Assembly (NCBI GenBank): GCA_004293485.1
Contig: RDYW01000045.1
Location: 1-64,000, forward strand
DNA from: Sphingobacteriales bacterium
Lineage (GTDB): Bacteria > Bacteroidota > Bacteroidia > Sphingobacteriales > Sphingobacteriaceae
Length of the DNA stretch: 64,000 nucleotides
Direction: 5' to 3'
In this document: one piece after another, positions 49,588 through 59,088 of the stretch
How the letters are laid out: each line of letters begins with the position of its first letter
How positions within the stretch are numbered: position 1 is the first letter of the stretch
Notes under the pieces: model-generated
Told to the model about the DNA's origin: nothing
Seen by the model: only the letters and a program-made list of their open reading frames with translations
The model's database searches: none
Translations under genes and position numbers: made by a program

Positions 49588-52500
49588 TTATTTTTTCACA
49601 AACTTTTTAATCGCGATTAAGTTTTTGGTTTTAAAACCTTCGATTTTTAGGGTATATATACCTGTTTGCAATTGCGCCACATTCATTTCTAAATTTTGGC
49701 TTTGGGTATAGGTTTGTTTTACCATTAATTTACCTAGGTTATCAAAAACTTTTACAATTACATCTTGCCTTAGCGTTGATGGTATATTAACCGTTAGTAA
49801 TGTTTCAACCGGGTTAGGGTATACCGAAATTAAAGCCGCATTTAACTCGCTTAAATCGTTATAGTTTATTGTTTCGTGGCCTACTGTTTCTTGGTTACCG
49901 TTATTATCTACTTGTACAAGTTTATAATAATTTAAGCCAAGTATGGGTTTATTATCAATAAACGAATAGTCTTGTTGTTTAACGCTATTACCTTTGCCTT
50001 TTATTTCGGTTAAAGGGCTAAACACTTTACCATCTATTGATTTTTGGATGATAAACATTTTATTGTTTGTTTCTGATAATGTTTTCCAACTTAATAAAGT
50101 ACCCGCATTTATTTTGGTGGCTTTAAACGAAAGCAAATTAATAGGTAACGAATTTATTTCTTTAAACTTTAGCACCAAGCGGTTAGCACCAAACGAGCTG
50201 GCTACATTTTTATCAATCGTAAAAGTATAGTTTTTGGTGCTTTCATTAATCTCGGTTTGGGTGTTTAGGTAATTATCTTGTAGGGTAATTATTCTATCAA
50301 TAGCTGGGCTAATATCTGTAAAGTTAAGGGTGCAGTTACCTGTTTCGGGGGCATTAACGGTAAGCGGTATTTGGTTTACAGTATTTATGGCAGGCATAAA
50401 ATTAATAGCCAAGGCATTGTTATTGCTATTTAAGGTATTTAATACGGTTGTATTGTTACCCATATAAGGCGCATCGGCATAGTCGAAATCGGCCATAAAG
50501 CCATCTTCAAACACAATAGCGGTTTCTTCTTTACCCGTGGTTGATACCAAGTTCATTCTAAACACTTTTCTTTCGGCCGTGGCACCAAAAGTACTTTTGG
50601 CACTAGCTAAAGTATTTTTTAAAGGTTTGGTAGTTAAAAGCCTAGCTGGTGCAGGTGGCGTGGTTGCTGCTACTTTATGGCTTTCCATAAAACTTACATT
50701 GGCTGTTCCGGTGGCAGTTTTTCTGATATAAAAACCTTGCCCAGGCTGTATATACCTTGCAGGTAAGGCACTTGCCGTACCGCCTAATGGATTGTAAGGT
50801 GTAGTATTATTTACCGTTACCCCGTTGCTATACGTTACCATTCCTTGCCTATCGGGTTTAATAATAGAAAGTAAATCATCTATTACTAAGCTATTGGAAG
50901 CTCTAAACAAATCAAAATCAATGGTAGATGGGTAGGGGTTGCCTATGGCATTAAAGCCATCGTAATTAGCATCGCCATTGTTTGTTTTTGTGGTAGAAAC
51001 ATTGATGGTACCTTTGTTAATTTCTCCTTTGTACGTCATAGTAACATTTTCGGGGGCGGTAAAAGGTGCATTAAACTTATTTGTAGGGCTAGTTCTGTTT
51101 CCTCTAAAAAAGAGGAAATAATTTTGCCCAGGGGCAATTTTACGGGCAAATAATATATCGGGTACATTATTAAACTGGCTTACAGCAGTAGTTACTGGTT
51201 CGTTATAGGTAACAAGGTTGGGCGCATTAGGGCCTGGGCCTGTACCTACATCAAAGCCATTGGCAGCACCACCTGGGCCTGTTATTAGCATACGGTTTTT
51301 TAATTGTTGAAAAACGGTACTATCGGTTGTACTATTACTGGCATCGTTTACAGGCGAACTTATCATACGTGTACCACGGGCATTGGCGGCTGCACCCCCA
51401 GTAAAAAACGATTGTACATTTACCAGTCCGCTTACATTGGCGCTGGTTGCTAATGCTGCAATACTAGAAGTACTGCCAGCGGTAGATAATAGCGTAAGAT
51501 TTCCTGTACCTGATGCTAAAATAGAATTTGTACCCGATAAATTAACCACGCCGTTTATAAGCATAGGGTTGCTTAGGGTTACGGTAGCATTACGGCTTTG
51601 CGTATAGTTTAATAGGCTGCGTGTGGCTGCACTGCTTTGGTTCGAACCTGTAATTTGTGTGCTAGAAGTTAAAGTGCCGTTTAGGGTTAAGGTATTATTA
51701 GCTCCAATTACCAAAGTACTACCCGAATTTGTGGTAAGGCTGTTTTCAATCGTTAAATTAGACGCTAAATTAACAGCCCCTGTACCGCTTAAAGTTAAAT
51801 TGGTAATACCTGCCGCACCCGATGGTTCTTGTAAAAAAGTCCACATAGGGGTGTCAGCATTAGGTAGAGTAAGTGACGATGAGTTATTTAAAATTATAGA
51901 TGATGTTGCTGAAGTACGCAACCACGCTTGGTTGGTACCCGAGCCTACAATATTGCCTCCAAGAGTAAGGCTAGTACCAGCATTTACATACAAAGTGCCT
52001 AGTGTAAGCGTAAGTGTGTTTGGCACAGCAAAATTATTGTTTAAAAAAACATGCCCCCAACCATTTTTTGTAAAATTAGAAATAGTGTTGCTTGTAAATA
52101 CATTGGCGTTTACAGTTAAATCAACAGCGGCTGGGTTGGTAAATAGCACTGTACCTGTACTTGCATTAAAAGCACCACTGGTACGGGTAATGCTATTGCC
52201 CGAATAAGTAAGTGTATTGGTACCAAGGTTTAAAGTACCTGCTGTTAGGGTTAGGTTGCCTGCAATATTAATATTAGAAGCTAAATTACCCGTAGTTTGC
52301 GATGGGTTGTTCCAAGTAAAGTTTTGAAAATTTTGCCCATTAATACCCGCTGGTACCAATAAATTGGTAGTGTAACCAGCTACATTACAGGTAGAACCTG
52401 CAAGCCAAGTGGCTGTGGGTATAGTGCCAGCCGTGGTAGTAAAAGCATGGTTATATTGGCCACCACTATTAAAGTTTATACTACCTGAAGTATTGTTAAT

Positions 52501-54732
52501 GGTACCTGAGTTTTGTAAAATACCTGTTACATTTACATCGGTACCTGTACCGTTATTTACTGTAAACGTTTGGCCGCTGTTAACATTTAATTGCCCTCCG
52601 CCGTTTATAGTTAGTTGGTCGGCAGTTACGGCCGAACTTACTGATACGGTATGTGGAGATTGTATGGTAATGGTACCTGATGCGCTTGAGGGGCTAAGGG
52701 TAGCATCTTGCCAATACATACCATCTGATGAGCTTTCCCATAGAGTGTTTGTGGCCCAAGTGCCAGATGCTGCACTTCGGAAATTATCACTTGTAGCTGA
52801 ATTTTGAAATTCGTTAGCTCCTAAATCGTAATTAGGTAATGCTGATAAGCTGTTGCCATAATAATCGTTTGTACCTATAGTTAAACTATAAGGTGAAGCA
52901 TTTAGTTTTAATGCTTTATCGATAGCAAAAGCACCCGACCTAAGCCTGTAAGGGGCTAATGATTTTAATTGAATACCTAAAGGTAAAACTTTTGGCGTTA
53001 TAGATGTAAAGCCATTGATTGCAGGGCTAAAAGTAACGGCTGATCCATTTGATATTGAACCAGCTAAAGTGTTGCCTCCATTTGGTAATTTAAGGTTAGG
53101 GTCGCTGGTAAAACCGTAGTCGACTGTTGGGCTAGTAGTTTGCTCTTGTGTTTGGTCGGTACGCCATGATGCTAGCGATGTAAAAAGCGTAGAAGCACTC
53201 ATTTGCCATTTGGGGTTACTGGCTTTGTAATACAAATTATTTAAAAATTGTACGTTAGCAGGTGCAACATTAAGATTTGCGCCAGTATAGTTTGTTGCTT
53301 TCATAAAAAGCATGTTGGAGGCATCAATATTTACATCGGGGTCGGTATCTGTATCTGTTAAGTAAAAAATGTTATTGTAAAATTTTACACCTGTCATATT
53401 TCCTAAATTAGTAGGGTTTGTTACGTGATCAGCGTATAATTTTACACCGCAAGGTAAAACTTTTCGTACGGGGTTAAAAATTAATATATCACTTAAAACT
53501 GTATTTTCGGCGTTTAAATATATAGTGTTGTTGTATATATAATCGTTTCTAATATTATCGTTTGTATTATTGTGGGCCCATAAAGTGATAGCACCAAAAC
53601 CATTTTTACGACCATCGTTTTGGCTAATGTTATATCTTATTGTATTGTTTTGATGTATGTTTCCAGTATTTTCGTATTGAAATAACCCATACCCGCCACC
53701 TTCGTTATCGTGGGCGTAATTGTATTGTATTACACAGTTTTCGCAACCACCATCAATACCAAAACCATTTCCGTCGTTATTACGCCCGGCCAAATTAGAA
53801 AACGCTTCACAATATTCTATTGTTCCGTTAATAACATGGTAAAACCATATAGCAGCAGGGCCAGCACCAGTAAAGTTACTGTTTGTTCCATTATTGTTTG
53901 CTATGCAGTTACTAATGGTAACATTAGTAGCAGAAGAAACTAAAATACCGTTGCCAGTAGCCCTATCGGTTATTGTAGATAAGCCAGCGTTATTTGAAGT
54001 TCTGCAATTGGTAATTAAAATATTAGTATTTGCAGCTCTGTCGGTTAAAAATGCACCCCAAGCTCCAATAAAAATACCTGCCGTACCACAATTGTTTACA
54101 GTAGTATTTTGGATGGTAATATTAGTAAAACCTCGAGCCGTACTGGCCGTAGCGCATTGGGTAAAAATTTTAATACCGTTGTCGCCATAACCTTCAAGGC
54201 TACAATTATCTATAAATACGTAGTCGCTGTAAGTATTGGTACCTACTTTGTCAAAAACAATTCCATTGTTTGTGTTAGTTCCTCCGTACATTCTATCACC
54301 GTATAAATTAATATTTTCTATTTTAATACTACCTGTAAGACTTCTTATACCAGCGGTATTAATTCCTGAAACTATGGTGGCTCTTGTATTTGTACCATAC
54401 TTACCAATAACAATGGGGTTAGCTGCTGTACCTACATCGTTAAGGTCAAAAAATAAACGACCAAGGTGTACAGAACCATCAGCAAAAAGTAATATTTTAT
54501 CGCCAGGCTGATAGTTTATACTAGTACTACTTGCTTTTAATAAAGTTTTCCAAGCGGTGGCAGTAGTAGTGCCATTATTGCTATCGTTACCTGTATCGGG
54601 GTTTATGTAATAGGTTACATTTTGTGCAAAAATAGATGTATTAAATAGTATCAAAAAAACAATTATAATGCATTTGTAAATTTTTTTTGTAAAGTGGGTT
54701 TTTGTAATTTTTGAGGGGTAAGTTTTTATCAT
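49588..54732 (-). CDS. Large secreted parallel beta-helix protein with T9SS type A sorting domain
   Basis: Signal peptide, right-handed beta-helix-like N-terminus, C-terminal VYPNPVETLLTVNIP...GIYTLKIEGFKTKNLIAIKKFVKK. Confidence 0.93.
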   Translation of the reverse strand: MIKTYPSKITKTHFTKKIYKCIIIVFLILFNTSIFAQNVTYYINPDTGNDSNNGTTTATAWKTLLKASSTSINYQPGDKILLFADGSVHLGRLFFDLNDVGTAANPIVIGKYGTNTRATIVSGINTAGIRSLTGSIKIENINLYGDRMYGGTNTNNGIVFDKVGTNTYSDYVFIDNCSLEGYGDNGIKIFTQCATASTARGFTNITIQNTTVNNCGTAGIFIGAWGAFLTDRAANTNILITNCRTSNNAGLSTITDRATGNGILVSSATNVTISNCIANNNGTNSNFTGAGPAAIWFYHVINGTIEYCEAFSNLAGRNNDGNGFGIDGGCENCVIQYNYAHDNEGGGYGLFQYENTGNIHQNNTIRYNISQNDGRKNGFGAITLWAHNNTNDNIRNDYIYNNTIYLNAENTVLSDILIFNPVRKVLPCGVKLYADHVTNPTNLGNMTGVKFYNNIFYLTDTDTDPDVNIDASNMLFMKATNYTGANLNVAPANVQFLNNLYYKASNPKWQMSASTLFTSLASWRTDQTQEQTTSPTVDYGFTSDPNLKLPNGGNTLAGSISNGSAVTFSPAINGFTSITPKVLPLGIQLKSLAPYRLRSGAFAIDKALKLNASPYSLTIGTNDYYGNSLSALPNYDLGANEFQNSATSDNFRSAASGTWATNTLWESSSDGMYWQDATLSPSSASGTITIQSPHTVSVSSAVTADQLTINGGGQLNVNSGQTFTVNNGTGTDVNVTGILQNSGTINNTSGSINFNSGGQYNHAFTTTAGTIPTATWLAGSTCNVAGYTTNLLVPAGINGQNFQNFTWNNPSQTTGNLASNINIAGNLTLTAGTLNLGTNTLTYSGNSITRTSGAFNASTGTVLFTNPAAVDLTVNANVFTSNTISNFTKNGWGHVFLNNNFAVPNTLTLTLGTLYVNAGTSLTLGGNIVGSGTNQAWLRTSATSSIILNNSSSLTLPNADTPMWTFLQEPSGAAGITNLTLSGTGAVNLASNLTIENSLTTNSGSTLVIGANNTLTLNGTLTSSTQITGSNQSSAATRSLLNYTQSRNATVTLSNPMLINGVVNLSGTNSILASGTGNLTLLSTAGSTSSIAALATSANVSGLVNVQSFFTGGAAANARGTRMISSPVNDASNSTTDSTVFQQLKNRMLITGPGGAANGFDVGTGPGPNAPNLVTYNEPVTTAVSQFNNVPDILFARKIAPGQNYFLFFRGNRTSPTNKFNAPFTAPENVTMTYKGEINKGTINVSTTKTNNGDANYDGFNAIGNPYPSTIDFDLFRASNSLVIDDLLSIIKPDRQGMVTYSNGVTVNNTTPYNPLGGTASALPARYIQPGQGFYIRKTATGTANVSFMESHKVAATTPPAPARLLTTKPLKNTLASAKSTFGATAERKVFRMNLVSTTGKEETAIVFEDGFMADFDYADAPYMGNNTTVLNTLNSNNNALAINFMPAINTVNQIPLTVNAPETGNCTLNFTDISPAIDRIITLQDNYLNTQTEINESTKNYTFTIDKNVASSFGANRLVLKFKEINSLPINLLSFKATKINAGTLLSWKTLSETNNKMFIIQKSIDGKVFSPLTEIKGKGNSVKQQDYSFIDNKPILGLNYYKLVQVDNNGNQETVGHETINYNDLSELNAALISVYPNPVETLLTVNIPSTLRQDVIVKVFDNLGKLMVKQTYTQSQNLEMNVAQLQTGIYTLKIEGFKTKNLIAIKKFVKK

Positions 54733-54858
54733 AGTTAACAATTTTGTAGTGATACATCTATTTATTTTTAAATTATAGCAAGCTAACAATAAATAGTTGT
54801 TTTAGCAAATTTTTTAGCTATTAAAATATTTCGATTTTACTGACTAGGAGGTTAAAAA

Positions 54859-55536
54859 TTATATTTTAATGGCTCGTAACATTTCGCGTTTCCCTGCTGC
54901 TCCTTTTACTTTTTGGATGCTCAAATCTAGGTTTTGTAGCATTCGTTTTAAGTTTCCTGTAATGGCGTAGGTAACAAATACGCCACCTGGTTTTAATAAT
55001 TTTGTGCAGTGGTTAATGCTTTCTGAAGTCCACATTTGAGGTTGGTGGATAGCGGCAAAGGCGTCAAAATATATTATATCAAATATTTTTTCGGATGTAA
55101 AATTTAATAAAGGTATATGGGCTATTTGTAAATTACAAAGTGCATTTATAGCCACAATATTGGTAAAAGTACTTGGGTAATTATTAATAAATGCTTGCCA
55201 TAATTGAGGTGTAATATATTTTTGGTAACCTGTTTGGGTAATCATGTTATAACCAAGCGGAAAAGCCTCTATACCTGTATAATTTAATTTAATATTGTTG
55301 TTAATGCAATGCTGGGCACTTAATAAAAAATTAAGGCCTGTACCAAAGCCTACTTCTAAAATAGCAACTTGTGTAGCGGTATTGTTTTTTTCTAAAAAAT
55401 ACTGTAAGCCTTGACCTACAAAAACGTGTAAACTTTCTTGCAGGGCACCGTGTTTGCTGTGGTAGTTTTCGCCAATGGTGGGGTTATAAATGGTATTGGA
55501 GCCATCGGCGGTGGTAATAATTTGGAGGTTTTGCAT
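54859..55536 (-). CDS. mnmD: tRNA 5-methylaminomethyl-2-thiouridine methyltransferase MnmD
   Basis: GENYHSKHGALQESLHVFV, ILEVGFGTGLNFLLS, IYFDAFA. Confidence 0.92.
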   Translation of the reverse strand: MQNLQIITTADGSNTIYNPTIGENYHSKHGALQESLHVFVGQGLQYFLEKNNTATQVAILEVGFGTGLNFLLSAQHCINNNIKLNYTGIEAFPLGYNMITQTGYQKYITPQLWQAFINNYPSTFTNIVAINALCNLQIAHIPLLNFTSEKIFDIIYFDAFAAIHQPQMWTSESINHCTKLLKPGGVFVTYAITGNLKRMLQNLDLSIQKVKGAAGKREMLRAIKI

Positions 55537-55593
55537 TTTTACTTTAATGATAATTTTTTTATGTGCAACGTTTTGAGTAAGGGATGGCAGCGG

Positions 55594-55613
55594 CCTGCCT
55601 GCCGGTAGGCAGG
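55594..55613. repeat. CCTGCCT-GCCGGT-AGGCAGG palindrome, related to the 28.5 kb element
   Basis: Perfect 7-bp arms; followed by tatcattttt as in the 28.5 kb copy (gcatccttttt). Confidence 0.65.
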
Positions 55614-55937
55614 TATCATTTTTGGCTTAATGCTATTGGTTTAAATGAAGCACATATTTTTATTGCCAAAAATATTTAGCGTACAGCCCGCCCCCAAAAG
55701 CTTTTACCCTGCTTTGTTGTTGTGTGCAAAATTGTAGCTTTTGGGAATACGCCCTAAAACTGCAAAAATTAATGTGTTTAATTTCTCATTTATTTACACT
55801 GCTGGTTGCACACCACAAAATATTATTTTGGGGCAATGTAAATGCTAAATTTCGTTGTAGTTAGTTATAATTTTAAAATAGCCTTAAGTAATTTTTTTGT
55901 ATGTGCAATTAGATGATTTTTAGGGCGTTTAAGCATT

Positions 55938-56720
55938 ATGTTGCTTTGTAACTTTTTTGCTACACAAAAAAAATATCCCTTTTTTGTGTTTTTTATTAGC
56001 CTGTTTTTATGCGGATGTTCATCAGTGTATATGCCTAATGTACCCAACGCATCAATGTTGAGTAAAAAAGGCGAGTTGCATGCCGGTGCACATGTTTCGC
56101 TAAGTGGCAATGCTAGCGTAAATACAGCTTATGCGGTAAATAATCATTTTGGATTAATGTTGAACGCATCAAGCATGTATAAAAACAAACATAAAAAAGA
56201 TTTTAGGCAAAATTTGATAGAAATAGGAGCAGGCTATTTTACCACATTTGGGCTTAATAACAGCCGTATATTAGAAATATTTGCAGGCGTGGGCAACGGC
56301 AGCACACAAAGAAAATTTAGAGAATATAAAAACGATGTATTGCTAAGTGCTGTAAACGAGGATTTTAATTTTAACAAATCGTTTTTTCAGGTAAACTATA
56401 CATCAAAAAAGAAAAAAGGATTAAAACTTTTTGGCAAAAACTATCCTGTAAATTATGGAACGGTGCTTAGGGTGAGTTATTTAGCTATCGAAAGGTTTAG
56501 TAAAAATGGCATTTTACAACCTACCGAAAACAATATATTTTTAGAACCAGTATTTTTTACCCGCTTAAAACTGAGCAAAATATTACAACTACAATACACC
56601 AGTGGCAGTAATTTTGGCTTGCGTAGCCGAAAATTTTTAACGGCTGGCAATACCGTATTTACAATAGGTGTTGCGCTTAATTTTGGTGAACTTTATGCTT
56701 TTAGTTTTAAAAAGCCATAA
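55938..56720 (+). CDS. Hypothetical lipoprotein
   Basis: Lipobox FLCGC; 260 aa; downstream barrel-like sequence. Confidence 0.75.
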   Translation: MLLCNFFATQKKYPFFVFFISLFLCGCSSVYMPNVPNASMLSKKGELHAGAHVSLSGNASVNTAYAVNNHFGLMLNASSMYKNKHKKDFRQNLIEIGAGYFTTFGLNNSRILEIFAGVGNGSTQRKFREYKNDVLLSAVNEDFNFNKSFFQVNYTSKKKKGLKLFGKNYPVNYGTVLRVSYLAIERFSKNGILQPTENNIFLEPVFFTRLKLSKILQLQYTSGSNFGLRSRKFLTAGNTVFTIGVALNFGELYAFSFKKP

Positions 56721-57061
56721 ATTTTGGGTTTTATTAAAAAAATAAAACTTATGGTTGTTATACTTTCTTAATTAATTATTAAACACTTAACTATTTTGCG
56801 AATTAAAAAAAGCTGCTGTTGCACTTTTGATTAAAAAGAAAGGTTTTTATTACTATAATTGAAAATTAATAAAATAAATTTTAAAATAATATCAAATTAG
56901 CTTAATGGTTTGTTGTTACAAATATGTTACAATAAATTGCGTATTACCAAATATTATAATATTTTTACAAACACATATTTAAAATAAACAATACACTCTA
57001 ATAATTTAATTAAAATCGAAATTTAAGTAAATTCAAAAAATATTAAAAGCATAATATATAT

Positions 57062-57376
57062 ATGACAAAAAAGCTAATAGCTACATTTTTAAAAAAAAGA
57101 AATAAAACTATACGAATAAGCTTAATAGCAATTTTGTTTTTAATACAAAATTTATCTTCCTATGCAGCTTGTGACCCCAAGCTCGACCCATTTTGTGATG
57201 ATGTTAATGAAGCTCCTTTAGGTCCCGAGGATTGCGATCCTAACTTAGACCCCTACTGCGAAGATGTAAACGTACCTTTAGATTCTGGTATTTTTGTAGT
57301 TTTTTCTTTTACTTTAATAATAGGTGTTTATTTACTTCAGAAAAGTGATTTTCAATTAAAAAAAAATATAGCATAA
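57062..57376 (+). CDS. PID-CTERM-like small sorted protein
   Basis: CDPKLDPFCDDVN / CDPNLDPYCEDVN duplicated motif, then VPLDSG-TM-QLKK tail. Confidence 0.6.
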   Translation: MTKKLIATFLKKRNKTIRISLIAILFLIQNLSSYAACDPKLDPFCDDVNEAPLGPEDCDPNLDPYCEDVNVPLDSGIFVVFSFTLIIGVYLLQKSDFQLKKNIA

Positions 57377-57519
57377 TTTTTTAAATCCCAAATTTTATAC
57401 TTAAAATTTACAAACATTTATTTACTATTAGGGTTAAATGTTTGTATTGATTATTAAACTTTTATCCTTTTTTTTCAAAAAGTTTTTAAACCAATTTTTT
57501 TATTAAACGTTTTTTAATT

Positions 57520-57834
57520 TTGAGTATTAAAAGAGAAATTAAATGCCCAAATTGTAGCCAATTTACTTTATGGCTAGGTCGTGATTACGACCGATGTTTA
57601 CATTGTGCTGAATTTTTACAAAACCAAGAATTTATTAAAAAACTTGAAAATGATATAGTTACGAAAGTAAAAGAAGAAAATGATATATTTTATATTCGCC
57701 CTAACGATAGCGGGTTTACCAAAATTAGCAAACGTTTTTTTAGAAGACTTCGAAAAATTACTATGATTGTTCAAGCACTTTTTATAGGTTTTATGACTTT
57801 TATTTTATGGATTTTGGGGATGTTGGCTACTTAA
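57520..57834 (+). CDS. Small membrane protein with N-terminal zinc ribbon
   Basis: CPNCSQF...CLHCAEF; C-terminal TM; TTG start. Confidence 0.6.
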   Translation: MSIKREIKCPNCSQFTLWLGRDYDRCLHCAEFLQNQEFIKKLENDIVTKVKEENDIFYIRPNDSGFTKISKRFFRRLRKITMIVQALFIGFMTFILWILGMLAT

Positions 57835-57835
57835 A

Positions 57836-58201
57836 ATGAAACCAATTAATAAAACTTTTTTTTTATGCCTTTGTATTATTTGGGCATCTGTTTTTTTGCT
57901 TACTAAATCCAAAATTTACCTTCCCAATATATTTCAATTTTACCTCTTAGATTTAATTGCTGTGCCTGTTTTGGCCAATTTAGGTTTATATTTTTTACAG
58001 TTTATTACTCAAAATAACAGCCTTTTACTTAAACCTTGGCAATTAATTTTTGTAATAATAAGCGTAAGTATTTATTTCGAAATAGTATTGCCCTTATGTA
58101 AACCTAGCCGTTACACTGCCGATATATATGATGTACTTTGCTATGTTTTAGGTGGGATATTTTTTTTGGCGATAGGTAAAATTAAAAAACAATTAAATTA
58201 G
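57836..58201 (+). CDS. Hypothetical multi-TM protein
   Basis: 121 aa, hydrophobic, adjacent to the preceding gene. Confidence 0.65.
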   Translation: MKPINKTFFLCLCIIWASVFLLTKSKIYLPNIFQFYLLDLIAVPVLANLGLYFLQFITQNNSLLLKPWQLIFVIISVSIYFEIVLPLCKPSRYTADIYDVLCYVLGGIFFLAIGKIKKQLN

Positions 58202-58228
58202 GCTTTAGAAAAACACAATACACAAAAA

Positions 58229-58257
58229 AACCCACTTTAATAAAAATAAAGTGGGTT
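58229..58257 (-). terminator. Terminator downstream of tRNA-Leu
   Basis: AACCCACTTTA...TAAAGTGGGTT. Confidence 0.75.
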
Positions 58258-58258
58258 G

Positions 58259-58343
58259 TACTCAGAGCGGGAATCGAACCCGCACTCCTTTAACGGGAAC
58301 AGGATTTTAAGTCCTGCGTGTCTACCAGTTCCACCATCTGAGC
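58259..58343 (-). tRNA. tRNA-Leu(UAA)
   Basis: GCTCAGATGGTGGAACTGGTAGACACGCAGGACTTAAAATCCTG... GGTTCGATTCC; anticodon TAA. Confidence 0.95.
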
Positions 58344-58398
58344 GTGGGTTTTTAGCGTTTTAAAAACAAATCCCTTCCTTATTGGAGGAAGGGATTAG

Positions 58399-58471
58399 AG
58401 CGAAAGACGAGGTTCGAACTCGCGACCTCAACCTTGGCAAGGTTGCGCTCTACCAACTGAGCTACTTTCGC
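58399..58471 (-). tRNA. tRNA-Gly(GCC)
   Basis: GCGAAAGTAGCTCAGTTGGTAGAGCGCAACCTTGCCAAGGTTGAGGTCGCGAGTTCGAACTCGTCTTTCGC. Confidence 0.95.
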
Positions 58472-58556
58472 ATTTTATGAAAAGAACATTTCCCTTTGCG
58501 GGAGTGCAAATATATACAGAAATGTGTATTTTACAAGTAGCTGTTTTAAAAATATT

Positions 58557-59048
58557 TTATAAATTATTTAACTCGCTATTATTCAATATATAAGAAATTA
58601 AATCACTTTCGAAACCTCGGCCTAAAGCATATTGGTACAGTTTATACTTAGCTTTTCGGGGTTCTTTTTCGCTTATCATTTGTCGTTTTTTTAGTATAAC
58701 TGATTTTATTTTTTTAAGATAATCTTCTTCGCTTATGCTGTTTAAAGCTTTTTTTATTAATGGCTCACTTACTTTTTTTAAGCGCAAACCTTGTTTAATT
58801 TTATTTTTACCCCAATTTTTAATATTAAATTTACTCGAAACATAAGCTAGGGCAAAGCGCTCCTCATTTAAAAAATTATCGGCAATTAGTTCACATACTA
58901 TTTCATCCACATTGCTTGCATACACGCCCAGTTCAAAAAGCATGGTTTTAACTTCCCAGTGGCTTCTTTCTTGGTAAGCGCAATATTTTTGAGCTTTGGC
59001 TATTGCTGTAGCTTTGTTAATAAAAGGTTTTGATATATTTTTATCCAT
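58557..59048 (-). CDS. recX: Regulatory protein RecX
   Basis: AQKYCAYQERSHWEVKTML, FLNEERFALAYVSSKFNIKNWGKNKIKQGL. Confidence 0.92.
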   Translation of the reverse strand: MDKNISKPFINKATAIAKAQKYCAYQERSHWEVKTMLFELGVYASNVDEIVCELIADNFLNEERFALAYVSSKFNIKNWGKNKIKQGLRLKKVSEPLIKKALNSISEEDYLKKIKSVILKKRQMISEKEPRKAKYKLYQYALGRGFESDLISYILNNSELNNL

Positions 59049-59088
59049 CGGCGATAAAATTAGTGTTATTCGCTAATATTCATCAAAT

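Noticed and set aside
51623-52207. 194-aa plus-strand ORF inside the T9SS protein gene, and others such as 52409-52807, 53894-54190 and 54236-54511
   Set aside because: Antisense to a clearly coding, repeat-rich gene; translations are low-complexity Val/Leu/Pro sequences typical of shadow frames.
55865-56110. 81-aa minus-strand ORF
   Set aside because: Overlaps the better-supported lipoprotein ORF at 55938-56720 and has no recognisable features.
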